In this document: positions 18,301-25,784 of the stretch, one piece after another
Layout of the letters: every line of letters begins with the position of its first letter
Position numbering within the stretch: position 1 is the first letter of the stretch
Assembly: GCA_022448165.1 (NCBI GenBank)
Contig: JAKVAS010000006.1
Span: 13,707 to 48,163 of the forward strand
Direction of reading: 5' to 3'
From: Crocinitomicaceae bacterium
Lineage (GTDB): Bacteria; Bacteroidota; Bacteroidia; Flavobacteriales_D; Crocinitomicaceae
DNA: 34,457 nucleotides
The notes under the pieces: generated by a model
What the model was told of the DNA's origin: nothing
Seen by the model: only the letters and a program-made list of their open reading frames with translations
Database searches by the model: none
Program-made: the position numbers and the translations under genes

Positions 18301-18430
18301 AACGATCAACGTGAAAGAAGAATTAACTCAGGTTGATGTGAGCAACTATGCGAGCGGTACGTATTTCTACAACTTGAAAGATGCAATCGGAGTTACATTG
18401 TTAACAAACAAGATTGTTGTTTCTGAATAA
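15353..18430 (+). CDS. Secreted S8 (subtilisin-like) protease with fibronectin, GEVED, SprB-like and PKD repeats and T9SS type A tail
   Basis: 1025 residues. Signal peptide: KLLVLSAFMLMVIGLNAQ. The peptidase spans about 105-460. Its first motif reads VVCLIESGNLDHNDI, with Glu162 where subtilases have the catalytic Asp; the His motif is GGHGTNCLGMIGAKG (His215) and the Ser motif GTSFSCPLTAGVIGLAY (Ser387); ATTNSEFNVD (about 322-331) probably carries the oxyanion Asn. It then has a fibronectin-like unit (about 470-545), a GEVED domain ending FQYGEVEDYCVEI (about 570-705), two SprB-like repeats, a PKD unit (YAWDFGDSNTDTQLSPSHTY) and a T9SS type A sorting domain beginning VYPNPSNDLVNF. The protein should be exported across the outer membrane, where it may process other surface proteins or act as a scavenging protease. 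It is a single-gene unit between its own promoter and a strong terminator. Confidence 0.93.
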   Translation: MKRKLLVLSAFMLMVIGLNAQKTHFDNKPHVDGEMLVQLLPGAGMRQVLSRAPANYGIEYVEELSKPMLISLIKFDSDAISHEGIQFWLYSQPEVVIADYNYLIDMRATTPGDPNFNQQWHHVNDGSGGGTADADIDSDDAWDITTGGTTATGDDIVVCLIESGNLDHNDITGNRWFNQGEIENNGIDDDGNGYIDDYHGWNPVQNNDNYGTGGHGTNCLGMIGAKGDNGTLVVGANWDVKLMVVGDYSISTQANAIQAYTYPLVMRQRWNNSGGTDGAFVVATSSSWGIDGADPNNYPLWCAFYDTLGAYGILNVGATTNSEFNVDTGGDMPTACNSNYMIGVGRTDNNDNTAGGYGPNTIEFGAPGINVVTTANTNTTTSTTGTSFSCPLTAGVIGLAYSIPCTDFMGIVQSNPQQGADLVLQALLDGVDVKANLATRFITSGRLNSRNTLDELMAVACTGTLCLAPSGPQAINIGDNTADLSFTPFGSATSQNLYWREVGSATWTAVNNAVSPVSLSGLNGCSDYEFYLESICGTDTSSAGATQTFSTTGCGNCIDLAYCTNNATDGVDEWIEELIIDTYTNTSGNDGGYGDFTGNGSVQLTINGTYNFTITPGWAGTLYDEYSRIWIDLDQNGTFDAADLVYDQGTSSQAAVTGSITIPGTAVLGSTRMRVQLAYDSGTLPAECGSFQYGEVEDYCVEILADVICGLVTTETVTDPSCNGDSTGSISIDNVSGGSPGYTYDWGAAGGNVSSISSLPAGSYSVLITDNASCDTTISFTLVDPPAINATATVVDPDCNGANTGSVTIDNITNGDGNYTLDWGAAGGDVMAITSQSAGNYTATVTDGAGCSNSFDYTLTDPVAHSAGFTSTTNALTANFTNTSVGTGTYAWDFGDSNTDTQLSPSHTYATPGTYTVCLTLTTACTTDQTCSDVTVDNVGIGELDAADVSVYPNPSNDLVNFMITDANVVTIEILDIVGKVIKTINVKEELTQVDVSNYASGTYFYNLKDAIGVTLLTNKIVVSE
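17501..17938 (+). repeat. Two tandem SprB-like repeats inside the S8 protease gene
   Basis: Two copies of about 73-77 residues, with a period of 231 bases between the DPSCNG and DPDCNG blocks (17507 and 17738). Each has D-P-x-C-N-G, TGS-x-[ST]-I-D-N, a DWGAAGG block and TDxAxC before ending L-[VT]-D-P. The copies differ at the DNA level, so the duplication is not recent. Confidence 0.85.
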
Positions 18431-18453
18431 ATAAAGAATACGATAAATTTTAG

Positions 18454-18483
18454 GCCCTTCATCGAAAGATGAAGGGCTTTTTT
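18454..18483 (+). terminator. Rho-independent terminator after the S8 protease gene
   Basis: A perfect 10-bp stem, GCCCTTCATC / GATGAAGGGC, with a GAAA loop, followed by six T. It starts 24 bases after the stop codon at 18430. Confidence 0.93.
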
Positions 18484-18520
18484 GTACATTTTATTATCTT
18501 CATCGATCTAAAATTTAATT

Positions 18521-19282
18521 ATGAAAATCATCTCTTTTAACGTAAACGGAATTCGTGCAATTTCAAAGAAGAACTTCTTAACGGATGTTGGAGTTATGGC
18601 TCCTGATGTTTTGTGCTTACAGGAAACTAAGGCTACTGTCGATCAAGTAAAGGAAACAGTAGCAGTGTTAGAGGATTATCATGTTTATGCAAATGAAGCA
18701 GTGAAAAAGGGATATTCTGGAACAGCTATTTTTTCTAAAGAACCAGCGATTTCGATTACATATGACATGGGAGTTGAAGAACATGACCAAGAAGGTAGAG
18801 TTATCTGTGCTGAGTTTAATAACGTATTTGTAATTACCGTATATGTTCCAAATTCTGGAAATGATCTTAGAAGATTGGATTATCGTCAAATTTGGGATCG
18901 TGATTTCTTGGCTTACTTGAAAGAACTGGAAAAGACAAAACCAGTAGTTGTATGTGGTGATTTCAATGTCGCACATACAGAAATTGATTTAGCTCGTCCA
19001 AAACCGAATTACAATAAGTCTGCTGGGTTTATGCAGGAGGAAATTGATGGAATGGATGCCTACACCTCAAATGGGTTAGTCGATTCGTTTAGAGCAAAGA
19101 ATGATGACGAAGTAAAATATTCGTGGTGGAGTTACAGAGGCGGAGCGAGGGATAGAAATGTTGGCTGGAGAATCGATTATGTTTTGATTTCTGAATCAAT
19201 TGTTGGAAAGGTTAAGGAAGCTTTTATTTTAAATGATATTATGGGCTCAGATCATTGTCCTGTTGGAGTGGAGATTGAGTAG
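18521..19282 (+). CDS. xth: Exodeoxyribonuclease III / AP endonuclease
   Basis: 253 residues, standard for the ExoIII family. All signature blocks are present: MKIISFNVNGIRAI (metal-site Asn), DVLCLQETKA (catalytic Glu), YSGTAIFSK, VYVPNSG, CGDFNVAHTEIDLARPK (Asp and Asn of the active site), and the C-terminal RIDYVLIS and GSDHCPVGVEIE (Asp-His pair). It cuts DNA 5' to abasic sites and removes 3' blocking groups in base-excision repair. The gene follows the terminator of the S8 protease by 37 bases and stands alone. The stretch after its stop, 19283-19465, has no accepted gene. Confidence 0.96.
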   Translation: MKIISFNVNGIRAISKKNFLTDVGVMAPDVLCLQETKATVDQVKETVAVLEDYHVYANEAVKKGYSGTAIFSKEPAISITYDMGVEEHDQEGRVICAEFNNVFVITVYVPNSGNDLRRLDYRQIWDRDFLAYLKELEKTKPVVVCGDFNVAHTEIDLARPKPNYNKSAGFMQEEIDGMDAYTSNGLVDSFRAKNDDEVKYSWWSYRGGARDRNVGWRIDYVLISESIVGKVKEAFILNDIMGSDHCPVGVEIE

Positions 19283-19465
19283 GTTGCGTACTGTATTAAT
19301 TTGGTAAGAAGAGCGAAAGATTAAATGTTCAAACGGCTAATTGATAGGTTTAGATTGTTAATTGGAAGCCATTTGTTTTTCTGTAGTATTAAATATTCTA
19401 GCTCTTAATAAGGGAGGGACAATGAATGCTCTGAAAGTACTAAGTGACAGCCTTGTTGTTTACAC

Positions 19466-19491
19466 AAAAAAAGCCATCTCGATGAGATGGC
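19466..19491 (-). terminator. Rho-independent terminator of the rsfS-psd/small-protein operon
   Basis: On the minus strand an 8-bp stem, GCCATCTC / GAGATGGC (19491-19473) with a 3-base loop is followed by seven T (19472-19466). It ends 23 bases after the stop of the small Lys-rich gene. Confidence 0.88.
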
Positions 19492-19514
19492 TTCTAAAAA
19501 AATATAAAAAATTA

Positions 19515-19712
19515 CTACTTCTTTTTTTTAGAGCAGCATGTTTTTTCTGAAGAACATGATTTTTTAGCTTCACCTTTTTTCTTCTTTTTCTTCTTTTTCT
19601 TTTTGTCGTCTTTGTTTAGTTCAGTTTTTACATCTGACGTAGCTGCGTATGCAGTTGCTCCAACAGTTCCAATGAACATAAGCAACGACATTGCGAATAA
19701 TACCTTTTTCAT
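19515..19712 (-). CDS. Small exported Lys-run/Cys-rich protein
   Basis: 65 residues from the ATG at 19712; a TTG at 19736 would put extra charged residues before the signal peptide. It opens with a clean Sec signal peptide, KKVLFAMSLLMFIGTVGATAYA. The mature part is only about 40 residues: an acidic-basic stretch (SDVKTELNKDD), a run of ten Lys, then GEAKKSCSSEKTCCSKKKK, with three Cys in a C-x5-CC pattern. The Lys codons make a long AAG/AAA tract. I know no function. The Cys cluster could bind metal or form a disulfide, and the Lys run could bind anionic lipid, LPS or nucleic acid; both are inference. It lies 35 bases after psd on the same strand and shares the terminator at 19466-19491. Confidence 0.75.
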   Translation of the reverse strand: MKKVLFAMSLLMFIGTVGATAYAATSDVKTELNKDDKKKKKKKKKKGEAKKSCSSEKTCCSKKKK

Positions 19713-19747
19713 AATCTTCTTAATTTGAATTTCCAAAATACAAAAAG

Positions 19748-20413
19748 TTAAGCCAGTTCACCGATTTTTGTCAACTTACCTTGCACTTTATCACCTATTT
19801 TAACATTTAGATTGGTTCCAATTGGAAGGAAGATATCAATTCGAGAGCCAAATTTGATAAAACCAAACTCTTCTCCTGTTGTTACCTCTTGCTCGGGTTG
19901 AACATAATAACATATTCTTCTAGCTACTGCACCAGCAATTTGTCTAAAAAGAACTTCTTTTCCAGATGAGTGCTCTGTTACAAACGTTGAACGTTCGTTA
20001 TCCGTACTACTCTTAGGGTGCCAGGCAACTAAAAATAACCCTGGATGATATTTTACATATTTAACAATACCTGAAATTGGATTGTAATTAGCATGAACAT
20101 TCATCGGAGACATAAAAATTGAAATTTGAATACGTTTGTCTTTAAAGTATTCAGTTTCTTCTACTTCTTCAATTACAACTACTTTTCCATCTGCTGGACA
20201 CATGATGTCATTTTCTGAAAATTCACAAGTTCTTTTGGGTATTCTAAAGAATTGAATGATCAAATAAGCCATTACTAAAGCGCCTAGGCTCAATAACAGG
20301 AAAAGCCAAAGCCATCCAGTCCATTGAAAGAGAAAGTAGTTTCCTACTTGAATACCTGCTAAAATTAGCAGACCTGTCATCATAATTAAATATCCTTCTC
20401 TGTGTAAAGTCAT
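19748..20413 (-). CDS. psd: Phosphatidylserine decarboxylase, short form
   Basis: 221 residues, the short PSD type. Two membrane segments (about 9-28 and 33-56) anchor the N-terminus. Conserved blocks are DIMCPADGKVVVIEEV, ISIFMSPMNVHANYNPISG, ARRICYYV and GEEFGFIKFGSRIDIFLP. The precursor is expected to cleave itself between Gly189 and Ser190 to create the pyruvoyl cofactor. It converts phosphatidylserine to phosphatidylethanolamine, the main Bacteroidota phospholipid. Its ATG overlaps the cdsA stop (ATGA, 4 bases), so the two lipid genes are translationally coupled. The PS synthase that must act between CdsA and Psd is not in the window. Confidence 0.94.
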   Translation of the reverse strand: MTLHREGYLIMMTGLLILAGIQVGNYFLFQWTGWLWLFLLLSLGALVMAYLIIQFFRIPKRTCEFSENDIMCPADGKVVVIEEVEETEYFKDKRIQISIFMSPMNVHANYNPISGIVKYVKYHPGLFLVAWHPKSSTDNERSTFVTEHSSGKEVLFRQIAGAVARRICYYVQPEQEVTTGEEFGFIKFGSRIDIFLPIGTNLNVKIGDKVQGKLTKIGELA

Positions 20414-21234
20414 ATGTCAAACGTAATAAAGTAAATCAAGTAAGCCGTATGCCATAGTAAGAAAAATGGTACAGCAAAAAGTGTGGCATCAAAACGGTCT
20501 AGAATTCCTCCATGTCCGGGGAGAATATTTCCTGAGTCTTTAATGTTAAGGCTTCGCTTAAATACTGATTCTAACAAATCTCCAAAAATGGATGACGGAG
20601 ATATGAGGAGTGAAGCAACAGTCCAAAATAAAATATGATCAGTTGTATATCCAATAAGTGCACCAACAACAAACGTGAATAGTATCCCGCCAATTGTTCC
20701 TTCCCAGGTTTTTTTTGGTGAAACTCGTTCAATGAGTTTCGTTTTTCCAACCAAGCTTCCCGTAAGATATGCAAAGGTGTCGTTCGTCCAGATTAACAAT
20801 AATAAACCTACAACTATTGGAAATTTTCCGTGTGTAATAGGTGCAAGCTGAGCCAATAAAATGAACGGTACTACAAGATAAAAGATACCAAAGGAGAAAA
20901 TTCCCAGATTCATGAGCGGATTTACTCGTTGTCTCCATAGTTCTGACAGAAATGAGATGAAGAGAATAACGAAGGTCAGAGGTAGAGAAGGAAAATAAGG
21001 TATGAAAGGAGTAAGGGCAAAGAGTAAATAGATAAGTAGGCCAGATATTGTCCATCCTATAATCGAGGGTTGAATGGAGTTATTTTTCTTGAATAACCCG
21101 TACAATTCCAATAATCCTAAAGTCATGAATACGCCAAAAGCGACCGTAGCCGCTGTGCCGTTCCAAAATAAAGGAAGTAAGAGAGAGGCTGCAAACAAGG
21201 CCCCTGTAATACATCTAATGACTAAGTTATTCAT
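20410..21234 (-). CDS. cdsA: Phosphatidate cytidylyltransferase (CDP-diacylglycerol synthase)
   Basis: 274 residues with about eight hydrophobic segments. The C-terminal CDP-alcohol signature reads SVFKRSLNIKD followed by GNILPGHGGILDRFDA, which fits the CTP-transferase pattern S-x-x-K-R-x4-K-D...H-G-G-x-x-D-R-x-D. Upstream is SPKKTWEGTIGG. It makes CDP-diacylglycerol from phosphatidic acid and CTP in the inner membrane, the shared precursor of all phospholipids. Its start overlaps the stop of the DUF2007 gene by 4 bases (ATGA), and its stop overlaps the psd start the same way. Confidence 0.96.
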   Translation of the reverse strand: MNNLVIRCITGALFAASLLLPLFWNGTAATVAFGVFMTLGLLELYGLFKKNNSIQPSIIGWTISGLLIYLLFALTPFIPYFPSLPLTFVILFISFLSELWRQRVNPLMNLGIFSFGIFYLVVPFILLAQLAPITHGKFPIVVGLLLLIWTNDTFAYLTGSLVGKTKLIERVSPKKTWEGTIGGILFTFVVGALIGYTTDHILFWTVASLLISPSSIFGDLLESVFKRSLNIKDSGNILPGHGGILDRFDATLFAVPFFLLWHTAYLIYFITFDI

Positions 21235-21458
21235 TGATCTTGTTCGCTGATTTCTTTCAGTATTTGTTCTGCTCGTTCAACGTTTTGTTTATGAACTTGT
21301 AAATATATATATCCAAATGCATTGTAAGAAGAGTCGCGTTGGTCAAAAACGAGCGTTTTAATTCCTTCTTCCTCAAGTTTCATTTTCTTTATTCTAACTG
21401 AGTATTCCTCCATGGATTGGTATACAACAATCCATTCAGGCTCCTTCGTTAGTTTCAT
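21231..21458 (-). CDS. DUF2007-like small protein
   Basis: 75 residues from the ATG at 21458 ([15 protein letters not shown]), which overlaps the ftsH 3' end by 23 bases; a longer reading from 21530 would only add basic low-complexity residues read out of frame from ftsH. The plan is that of DUF2007: a ferredoxin-like unit in which the first strand WIVVYQSM is followed by a helix, a block IKTLVFDQRDSSYNAFGYIY and the final helix ERAEQILKEI. The family is annotated as a putative prokaryotic signal-transducing protein, without proven function. It sits between ftsH and cdsA and is coupled to cdsA by a 4-base overlap, so a link to membrane-lipid control or FtsH is possible but unproven. Confidence 0.8.
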   Translation of the reverse strand: MKLTKEPEWIVVYQSMEEYSVRIKKMKLEEEGIKTLVFDQRDSSYNAFGYIYLQVHKQNVERAEQILKEISEQDQ

Positions 21459-23547
21459 TCTTAGTCCCGTCAGTCTCCTCCGAAGTTTCGTTAGAAGTTT
21501 CATTTTCATCTGATTTAGCAGGTTCTTCACCGTTTAAAGCTGTATTAACAGCTTCTGTTTCTTTTACTTCAACAGCTTCAATGACTTCATCTTCTCCTTC
21601 AGGAGTTTTATCCCAAGGTTGTTTGCCAAATATGGCAATTAAGTCCTCCTTAAAGATTACTTCTGATTCTAATAATTTCTCAGCAAGAGCTGTCAGCTTA
21701 TCTTTGTTTTCAGAAAGTATTTTCAAAGCACGTTGATATTGTTCTTCGACCATTTTACTAACTTCTTCATCAATAACTTGCGCAGTATGATCAGAGTACG
21801 GTTTGGTAAATCCTCCGTTTCCTTGAGAATCGTAGAACGAGATATTTCCGATTTTATCATTTAATCCGTAGACAGAAACCATTGCATAAGCTTGTTTCGT
21901 GACTTTCTCAAGATCGCTTAATGCTCCTGTACTAATTTTTCCGAATGCTAATTGCTCAGCAGCACGTCCTCCAAGAGCACTACACATATCATCAAGGATT
22001 TGCTCTGTAGTTGTAATACTTCTCTCTTCTGGAAGGTACCATGCTGCTCCCAAGGATTGACCCCTTGGAACAATCGTCACTTTTACTAATGGATGCGCAT
22101 GCTCTAGCAACCAGGAAGTTGTGGCGTGTCCAGCTTCGTGGAAGGCAATGGATCTTTTTTCTTCTTGAGTAATAATCTTGTTTTTCTTCTCAAGTCCTCC
22201 GATAATGCGATCTACTGCATCTAAGAAATCTTGTTTTTCAACTTGCTTTTTGTTTTTTCGAGCCGCAATTAAAGCTGCTTCATTACATAAGTTTGCAATA
22301 TCCGCACCAGAGAAGCCTGGAGTTTGTTTTGACAAGAATTCAATATCAATTCCTTTATCTAGTTTCAAGGGTTTCAAGTGAACTTGGAAAATTTCTCTTC
22401 GTTCATTCAAATCAGGCATGTCAACATAGATCTGGCGATCAAAACGTCCCGCACGCATTAAAGCGCTATCTAATACATCTGCACGGTTGGTTGCCGCAAG
22501 AATAATCACTCCAGAGTTTGTTCCGAAGCCGTCCATCTCTGTTAATAATTGGTTTAATGTATTTTCACGTTCGTCGTTTGAACCAAAACTATTGTTTTTT
22601 CCACGAGCTCTACCAATGGCATCGATCTCATCAATAAAGATAATTGCAGGAGCTTTTTCTTTTGCTTGCTTAAATAAGTCACGAACACGTGATGCTCCAA
22701 CTCCAACAAACATTTCTACGAAATCGGATCCTGACAATGAAAAGAAAGGAACTTTTGCTTCTCCTGCTACTGCTTTTGCTAATAGAGTTTTACCAGTTCC
22801 TGGAGGGCCTACTAATAATGCTCCCTTTGGGATTTTTGCTCCAAGTTCTGTGTATTTTTTAGAATTCTTTAAGAATTCAACAATTTCTTCAACTTCTTCT
22901 TTAGCACCTTCCAGTCCGGCTACATCTTCAAAAGTAATATTGATGTCTTTTCCTTTTTCATAAATTTTTGCTTTTGACTTTCCGATATTGAATATTTGTC
23001 CTGCAGAACCTCCACCAGAGCCACCGCCCATTCGACGCATTAAGAACATCCAGATTGCAACAATAACCAATAAAGGAAGCATAAAACTCAAGAAACCTCC
23101 AAAATAATCTGCTTCTTGCTTATATTGATATTCTAGTTCAGAAATGTTTTTTTCTGCTAAACCTTTGTTTATGTTTTCAATTTGTTGCTGAAAATAACCA
23201 AGATCACCAAATTCAAAAGTAAAACGTGGAGGCCTAATACTAGAGTTACGTTTTAACAATTCTGACATATCATTATAATCTGAATTGCCTTTTTTGTGTT
23301 CTTCCACAAACGATTTCCCTTCTTCACTTAACTTAAAGTCAACACGTCTTTTGTTTATTATAGCCATGTCTTCAATCAAAAGACCTTCTTCAGCTAGTTC
23401 TCTAAACGTATTTTGTTGAATTTCTCCTCCTGAACCTGCGGAGTTGAAAAGTGTATATCCGATTATAAGGGCCCCTGCAATTGCATAGATCCAATAAATT
23501 GAAAAAGGACTCTTTTTCTTGTTGTTTTTTTTGTCGTGCTCTGCCAT
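21436..23547 (-). CDS. ftsH: ATP-dependent zinc metalloprotease FtsH
   Basis: 703 residues from the ATG at 23547 ([19 protein letters not shown]); a start at 23598 would overlap rsfS by 43 bases. The order is: TM1 (about 15-35), periplasmic domain, TM2 ([20 protein letters not shown]), AAA domain with Walker [16 protein letters not shown], Walker [15 protein letters not shown], second region of homology [20 protein letters not shown], and the zinc-protease motif HEAGH followed by the third ligand region. The C-terminus is a tail of about 50 residues rich in Glu, Thr and Asn. FtsH degrades unassembled membrane proteins and regulators; in E. coli it controls LPS synthesis through LpxC. The position between rsfS and cdsA-psd links it to envelope lipid genes. 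Confidence 0.97.
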   Translation of the reverse strand: MAEHDKKNNKKKSPFSIYWIYAIAGALIIGYTLFNSAGSGGEIQQNTFRELAEEGLLIEDMAIINKRRVDFKLSEEGKSFVEEHKKGNSDYNDMSELLKRNSSIRPPRFTFEFGDLGYFQQQIENINKGLAEKNISELEYQYKQEADYFGGFLSFMLPLLVIVAIWMFLMRRMGGGSGGGSAGQIFNIGKSKAKIYEKGKDINITFEDVAGLEGAKEEVEEIVEFLKNSKKYTELGAKIPKGALLVGPPGTGKTLLAKAVAGEAKVPFFSLSGSDFVEMFVGVGASRVRDLFKQAKEKAPAIIFIDEIDAIGRARGKNNSFGSNDERENTLNQLLTEMDGFGTNSGVIILAATNRADVLDSALMRAGRFDRQIYVDMPDLNERREIFQVHLKPLKLDKGIDIEFLSKQTPGFSGADIANLCNEAALIAARKNKKQVEKQDFLDAVDRIIGGLEKKNKIITQEEKRSIAFHEAGHATTSWLLEHAHPLVKVTIVPRGQSLGAAWYLPEERSITTTEQILDDMCSALGGRAAEQLAFGKISTGALSDLEKVTKQAYAMVSVYGLNDKIGNISFYDSQGNGGFTKPYSDHTAQVIDEEVSKMVEEQYQRALKILSENKDKLTALAEKLLESEVIFKEDLIAIFGKQPWDKTPEGEDEVIEAVEVKETEAVNTALNGEEPAKSDENETSNETSEETDGTKNETNEGA

Positions 23548-23555
23548 TTGATTTC

Positions 23556-23933
23556 TTAATTCAAGTTTGGTACATCCGTTCGTTTCGCATCGGCCCAAAG
23601 ATCTTCAAGGTCGAAGAATTCTCTTTTTTCATGATAAAAGACATGGGCAACAACGCTCACATAATCCATTAAGACCCACTCACTGTTGTTCTTCCCTTCA
23701 ACGCGCCAAGGCTTTTCAGATAGCTCTTTACGCGTATAACGCATTACGGAAGAACTGATTCCATCAACTTGAGTGGAGGAGTCTCCGCTACAAATCACAA
23801 AAAAGTCACAGACAGCGCTGTCAACTTCTCTAAGATCTAAAACTACGATGTCCTTCGCTTTATTTTCTTGCATTCCTTCAACGATTGCGTCACATAGGGC
23901 GCTAGATTCGTTGTCATTTATTGTGTTACTCAT
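23556..23933 (-). CDS. rsfS: Ribosomal silencing factor RsfS
   Basis: 125 residues, the usual size. Family blocks are AKDIVVLDLREVDSAVCDFF, VICSGDSSTQVDGIS, EKPWRVEGKNNSEWVLMDY and VVAHVFYHEKREFFDLEDLW. RsfS binds ribosomal protein uL14 and blocks joining of the 30S and 50S subunits when nutrients are short. It is the first gene of the rsfS-ftsH-DUF2007-cdsA-psd operon; ftsH begins 8 bases after its stop. The birA gene is divergent, 85 bases away. A good -7 box lies 21 bases upstream. Confidence 0.96.
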   Translation of the reverse strand: MSNTINDNESSALCDAIVEGMQENKAKDIVVLDLREVDSAVCDFFVICSGDSSTQVDGISSSVMRYTRKELSEKPWRVEGKNNSEWVLMDYVSVVAHVFYHEKREFFDLEDLWADAKRTDVPNLN

Positions 23934-23954
23934 TCAGTTGATTTATACCGTATG

Positions 23955-23962
23955 CAAAACTA
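23955..23962 (-). promoter_or_regulatory. -7 promoter element of the rsfS-ftsH-cdsA-psd operon
   Basis: On the minus strand the bases read TAGTTTTG, an exact TAnnTTTG match, 21 bases before the rsfS ATG. The -33 region is not clear. Confidence 0.5.
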
Positions 23963-24018
23963 AGCTTATATTTAAATAAAACCCTACATTTAATGCAGCG
24001 AACTGTTAAAATAACTAG

Positions 24019-24744
24019 ATGCATATAGGGCAAAATATAATTCACTTAGCATGTGTAGATTCTACTAACAATTATGCTGCCAATTGCTTAAAATCGGGTG
24101 ATTTGACGTCTGGCACAGTAATTTTGGCAGATGAACAGTTTGCAGGGAAGGGACAGCGAGGTGCTGAATGGTCTACACTGGCGGGGTTAAACCTAACTTT
24201 TAGCTTTTTTGTGGATAACGTCAATATGGCAGTGGCACGGCAATTTGACTGGTCGAAGATTGTTGCGTTAGGGATTCATCGTTTTTTAGAGAAGTTGGGA
24301 GTTGAGACATCTATAAAGTGGCCAAATGACATTTATTGTAACGATTCTAAAATTGCTGGAATTCTCATTGAAAATCAATTGAGTGGGAGTCTCATAAAGA
24401 GTTCCATAGTTGGGATAGGAATTAATGTTAATCAACAGGATTTTAAGGGGTTTAATGCCACAAGTTTATTTTTAGAAACAGGAACTACTTATCCGATTAA
24501 AGACGCATTGTTGTCATTTATAGACTCTATGAATGGAGTGTTTAAAGATGTTGTGCAGGGAGAGCTGAACGTAGAATTATCGTATTTAGATCAGCTATAT
24601 CGAAAGAACGAAATGCATCCATTTGAAGATAGTTCAGGACGTTTCTTTGGTGTAGTTCAGGGAGTTGCCCCTAACGGAAGACTTATTGTAAAGAAACAAT
24701 CAGAAATTGTGACATACGATCTTAAGGAAATACGCTTTTGCTAA
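24019..24744 (+). CDS. birA: Biotin-[acetyl-CoA carboxylase] ligase, monofunctional type
   Basis: 241 residues. The catalytic module is complete: DSTNNYA (about 14-20), the biotinyl-AMP loop FAGKGQRGAEW (about 41-51, variant of GRGRRG), KWPNDIYCNDSKIAGILIE (about 100-118), and VGIGINVNQ. The N-terminal winged-helix DNA-binding domain of E. coli BirA is absent, so this is a ligase without the repressor function. It attaches biotin to the carrier protein of acetyl-CoA carboxylase and other carboxylases. It is divergent from rsfS and convergent with the frameshifted SRPBCC gene; its stop codon TAA overlaps the TAG of that gene on the other strand. Confidence 0.95.
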   Translation: MHIGQNIIHLACVDSTNNYAANCLKSGDLTSGTVILADEQFAGKGQRGAEWSTLAGLNLTFSFFVDNVNMAVARQFDWSKIVALGIHRFLEKLGVETSIKWPNDIYCNDSKIAGILIENQLSGSLIKSSIVGIGINVNQQDFKGFNATSLFLETGTTYPIKDALLSFIDSMNGVFKDVVQGELNVELSYLDQLYRKNEMHPFEDSSGRFFGVVQGVAPNGRLIVKKQSEIVTYDLKEIRFC

Positions 24745-25132
24745 GAAAAGTGAGATTTAAGTTTTTGAGACATGTGATTAAAAAGTGCAGAAAGCGGTTT
24801 TTGGACCATCATTTTTAAAAATGCATTTACCTCTCCGTCAAAATGTATGTATCCTTCTGTTTCACTGTCTTTCTTAGTCATATTAATTGTTAACCGAAAG
24901 GAGATTTTTCACCTGACTTCATGAAGATTTTATCATGTCCATCTTCTCCATCCTGTATTAACGAAATAATAATACCTCCTTGAACCTTGAAAGAACATTC
25001 ATTCTCTGTTGCTTTAAAGTCGGATATTTTGTCTTGTGGCAGTAAATGAATGAGGTTATTCGAATCTTTAATGAATCGAAAAACTTCTTCTTGATTCGCT
25101 GTTACAAGTACTTTGTTACTATCAATAGTCAT
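24741..25132 (-). pseudogene. SRPBCC-family (START-like) gene interrupted by a one-base frameshift
   Basis: The first frame (25132-24890) gives 80 residues, MTIDSNKVLVTANQEEVFRF onward to GEKSPFG, then stops. In the next frame, from about 24896 to the TAG at 24743-24741, 51 more residues follow: RLTINMTKKDSETEGYIHF, then NAFLKMMVQKPLSALFNHM and a Lys-rich end. Joined, they give about 131 residues, the size I expect for the flavobacterial SRPBCC protein often found next to pyrE, and the patterns at the join continue (SPF-x-LTINM). One missing base between about 24893 and 24901 explains everything. The intact second half argues for a recent event or a sequencing/assembly error rather than old decay. 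Ligand and function are unknown. The gene starts 5 bases after the pyrE stop on the same strand. Confidence 0.85.
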
Positions 25133-25137
25133 GTGTT

Positions 25138-25779
25138 TTATTTTTTCCAGTTGTCAGGAGCAACTTTCCATTCCGCTAGAGAAGCAGCATCTTCACTTGA
25201 TACCAAACGAGACTCTTTTGCTGTTTCAATTAGGTGATCATAATCGGAAAGAGTCACATATGGGCAATTGGCATTTACGAAATTGTCTTGAGCAATCTTG
25301 AAACCATAGCTGAAAATAGCGACCAATCCTTTTACTTCTAACCCTGCTTCTCTTAAAGCATCAACAGCTTTTAAACTACTTCCGCCTGTAGAGATAAGGT
25401 CTTCAATAACAACAACTTTTTGACCTTTCTCAAAGTATCCTTCAATTTGATTCCCCATTCCGTGAGCTTTTGCCGAGCTTCTCACATAGATAAAAGGAAC
25501 GCCTAATTCTTCTGCTACTAACGCACCTTGAGCAATGCCACCGGTTGCAACACCTGCGATTACATCTGGTTTTCCATACGCATCAAGAATTGCTTCTGTA
25601 TACGCTTGTCTAATAAACGTACGGATTGTCGGGTATGAAAGCGTAACACGATTGTCACAGTAAATTGGAGATTTGATTCCAGATGCCCACGTGAATGGAT
25701 CATTTGGTTGCAACTTTACTGCTTTGATTTGTAGCAAAAATTCTGCTACTTTTAGGGCCTTATCGTCGTTTAAAATCAT
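25138..25779 (-). CDS. pyrE: Orotate phosphoribosyltransferase
   Basis: 213 residues, as expected. It shows FTWASGIKSPIYCDNR near the N-terminus, the flexible-loop region YVRSSAKAHGMGNQIEG, and the PRPP-binding motif VVVIEDLISTGGSS (about 121-134). It joins orotate to PRPP, giving OMP, in de novo pyrimidine synthesis. The ATG is only 8 bases from the divergent Nudix ATG, so its promoter must lie inside the Nudix coding region. A matching -33/-7 pair is present there and predicts a leader of only a few bases or none. The SRPBCC gene follows after 5 bases and is probably co-transcribed. Confidence 0.97.
   Translation of the reverse strand: MILNDDKALKVAEFLLQIKAVKLQPNDPFTWASGIKSPIYCDNRVTLSYPTIRTFIRQAYTEAILDAYGKPDVIAGVATGGIAQGALVAEELGVPFIYVRSSAKAHGMGNQIEGYFEKGQKVVVIEDLISTGGSSLKAVDALREAGLEVKGLVAIFSYGFKIAQDNFVNANCPYVTLSDYDHLIETAKESRLVSSEDAASLAEWKVAPDNWKK
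25723..25754 (+). promoter_or_regulatory. Candidate promoter of the Nudix gene, inside pyrE
   Basis: TTTG at 25723-25726, a 20-base spacer and TACTTTTA at 25747-25754 (one mismatch to TAnnTTTG) lie within the first 20 codons of the divergent pyrE. The predicted leader is about 28 bases. Confidence 0.35.
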
Positions 25780-25784
25780 GGGCG

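Noticed and set aside
19362-19550. Plus-strand frame of 62 codons after xth
   Set aside because: It runs through the terminator at 19466-19491 and into the end of the small exported protein gene; composition is not protein-like.
24890-24901. Programmed -1 frameshift in the SRPBCC gene
   Set aside because: No X-XXY-YYZ slippery heptamer and no clear downstream structure; a simple indel is the better explanation.
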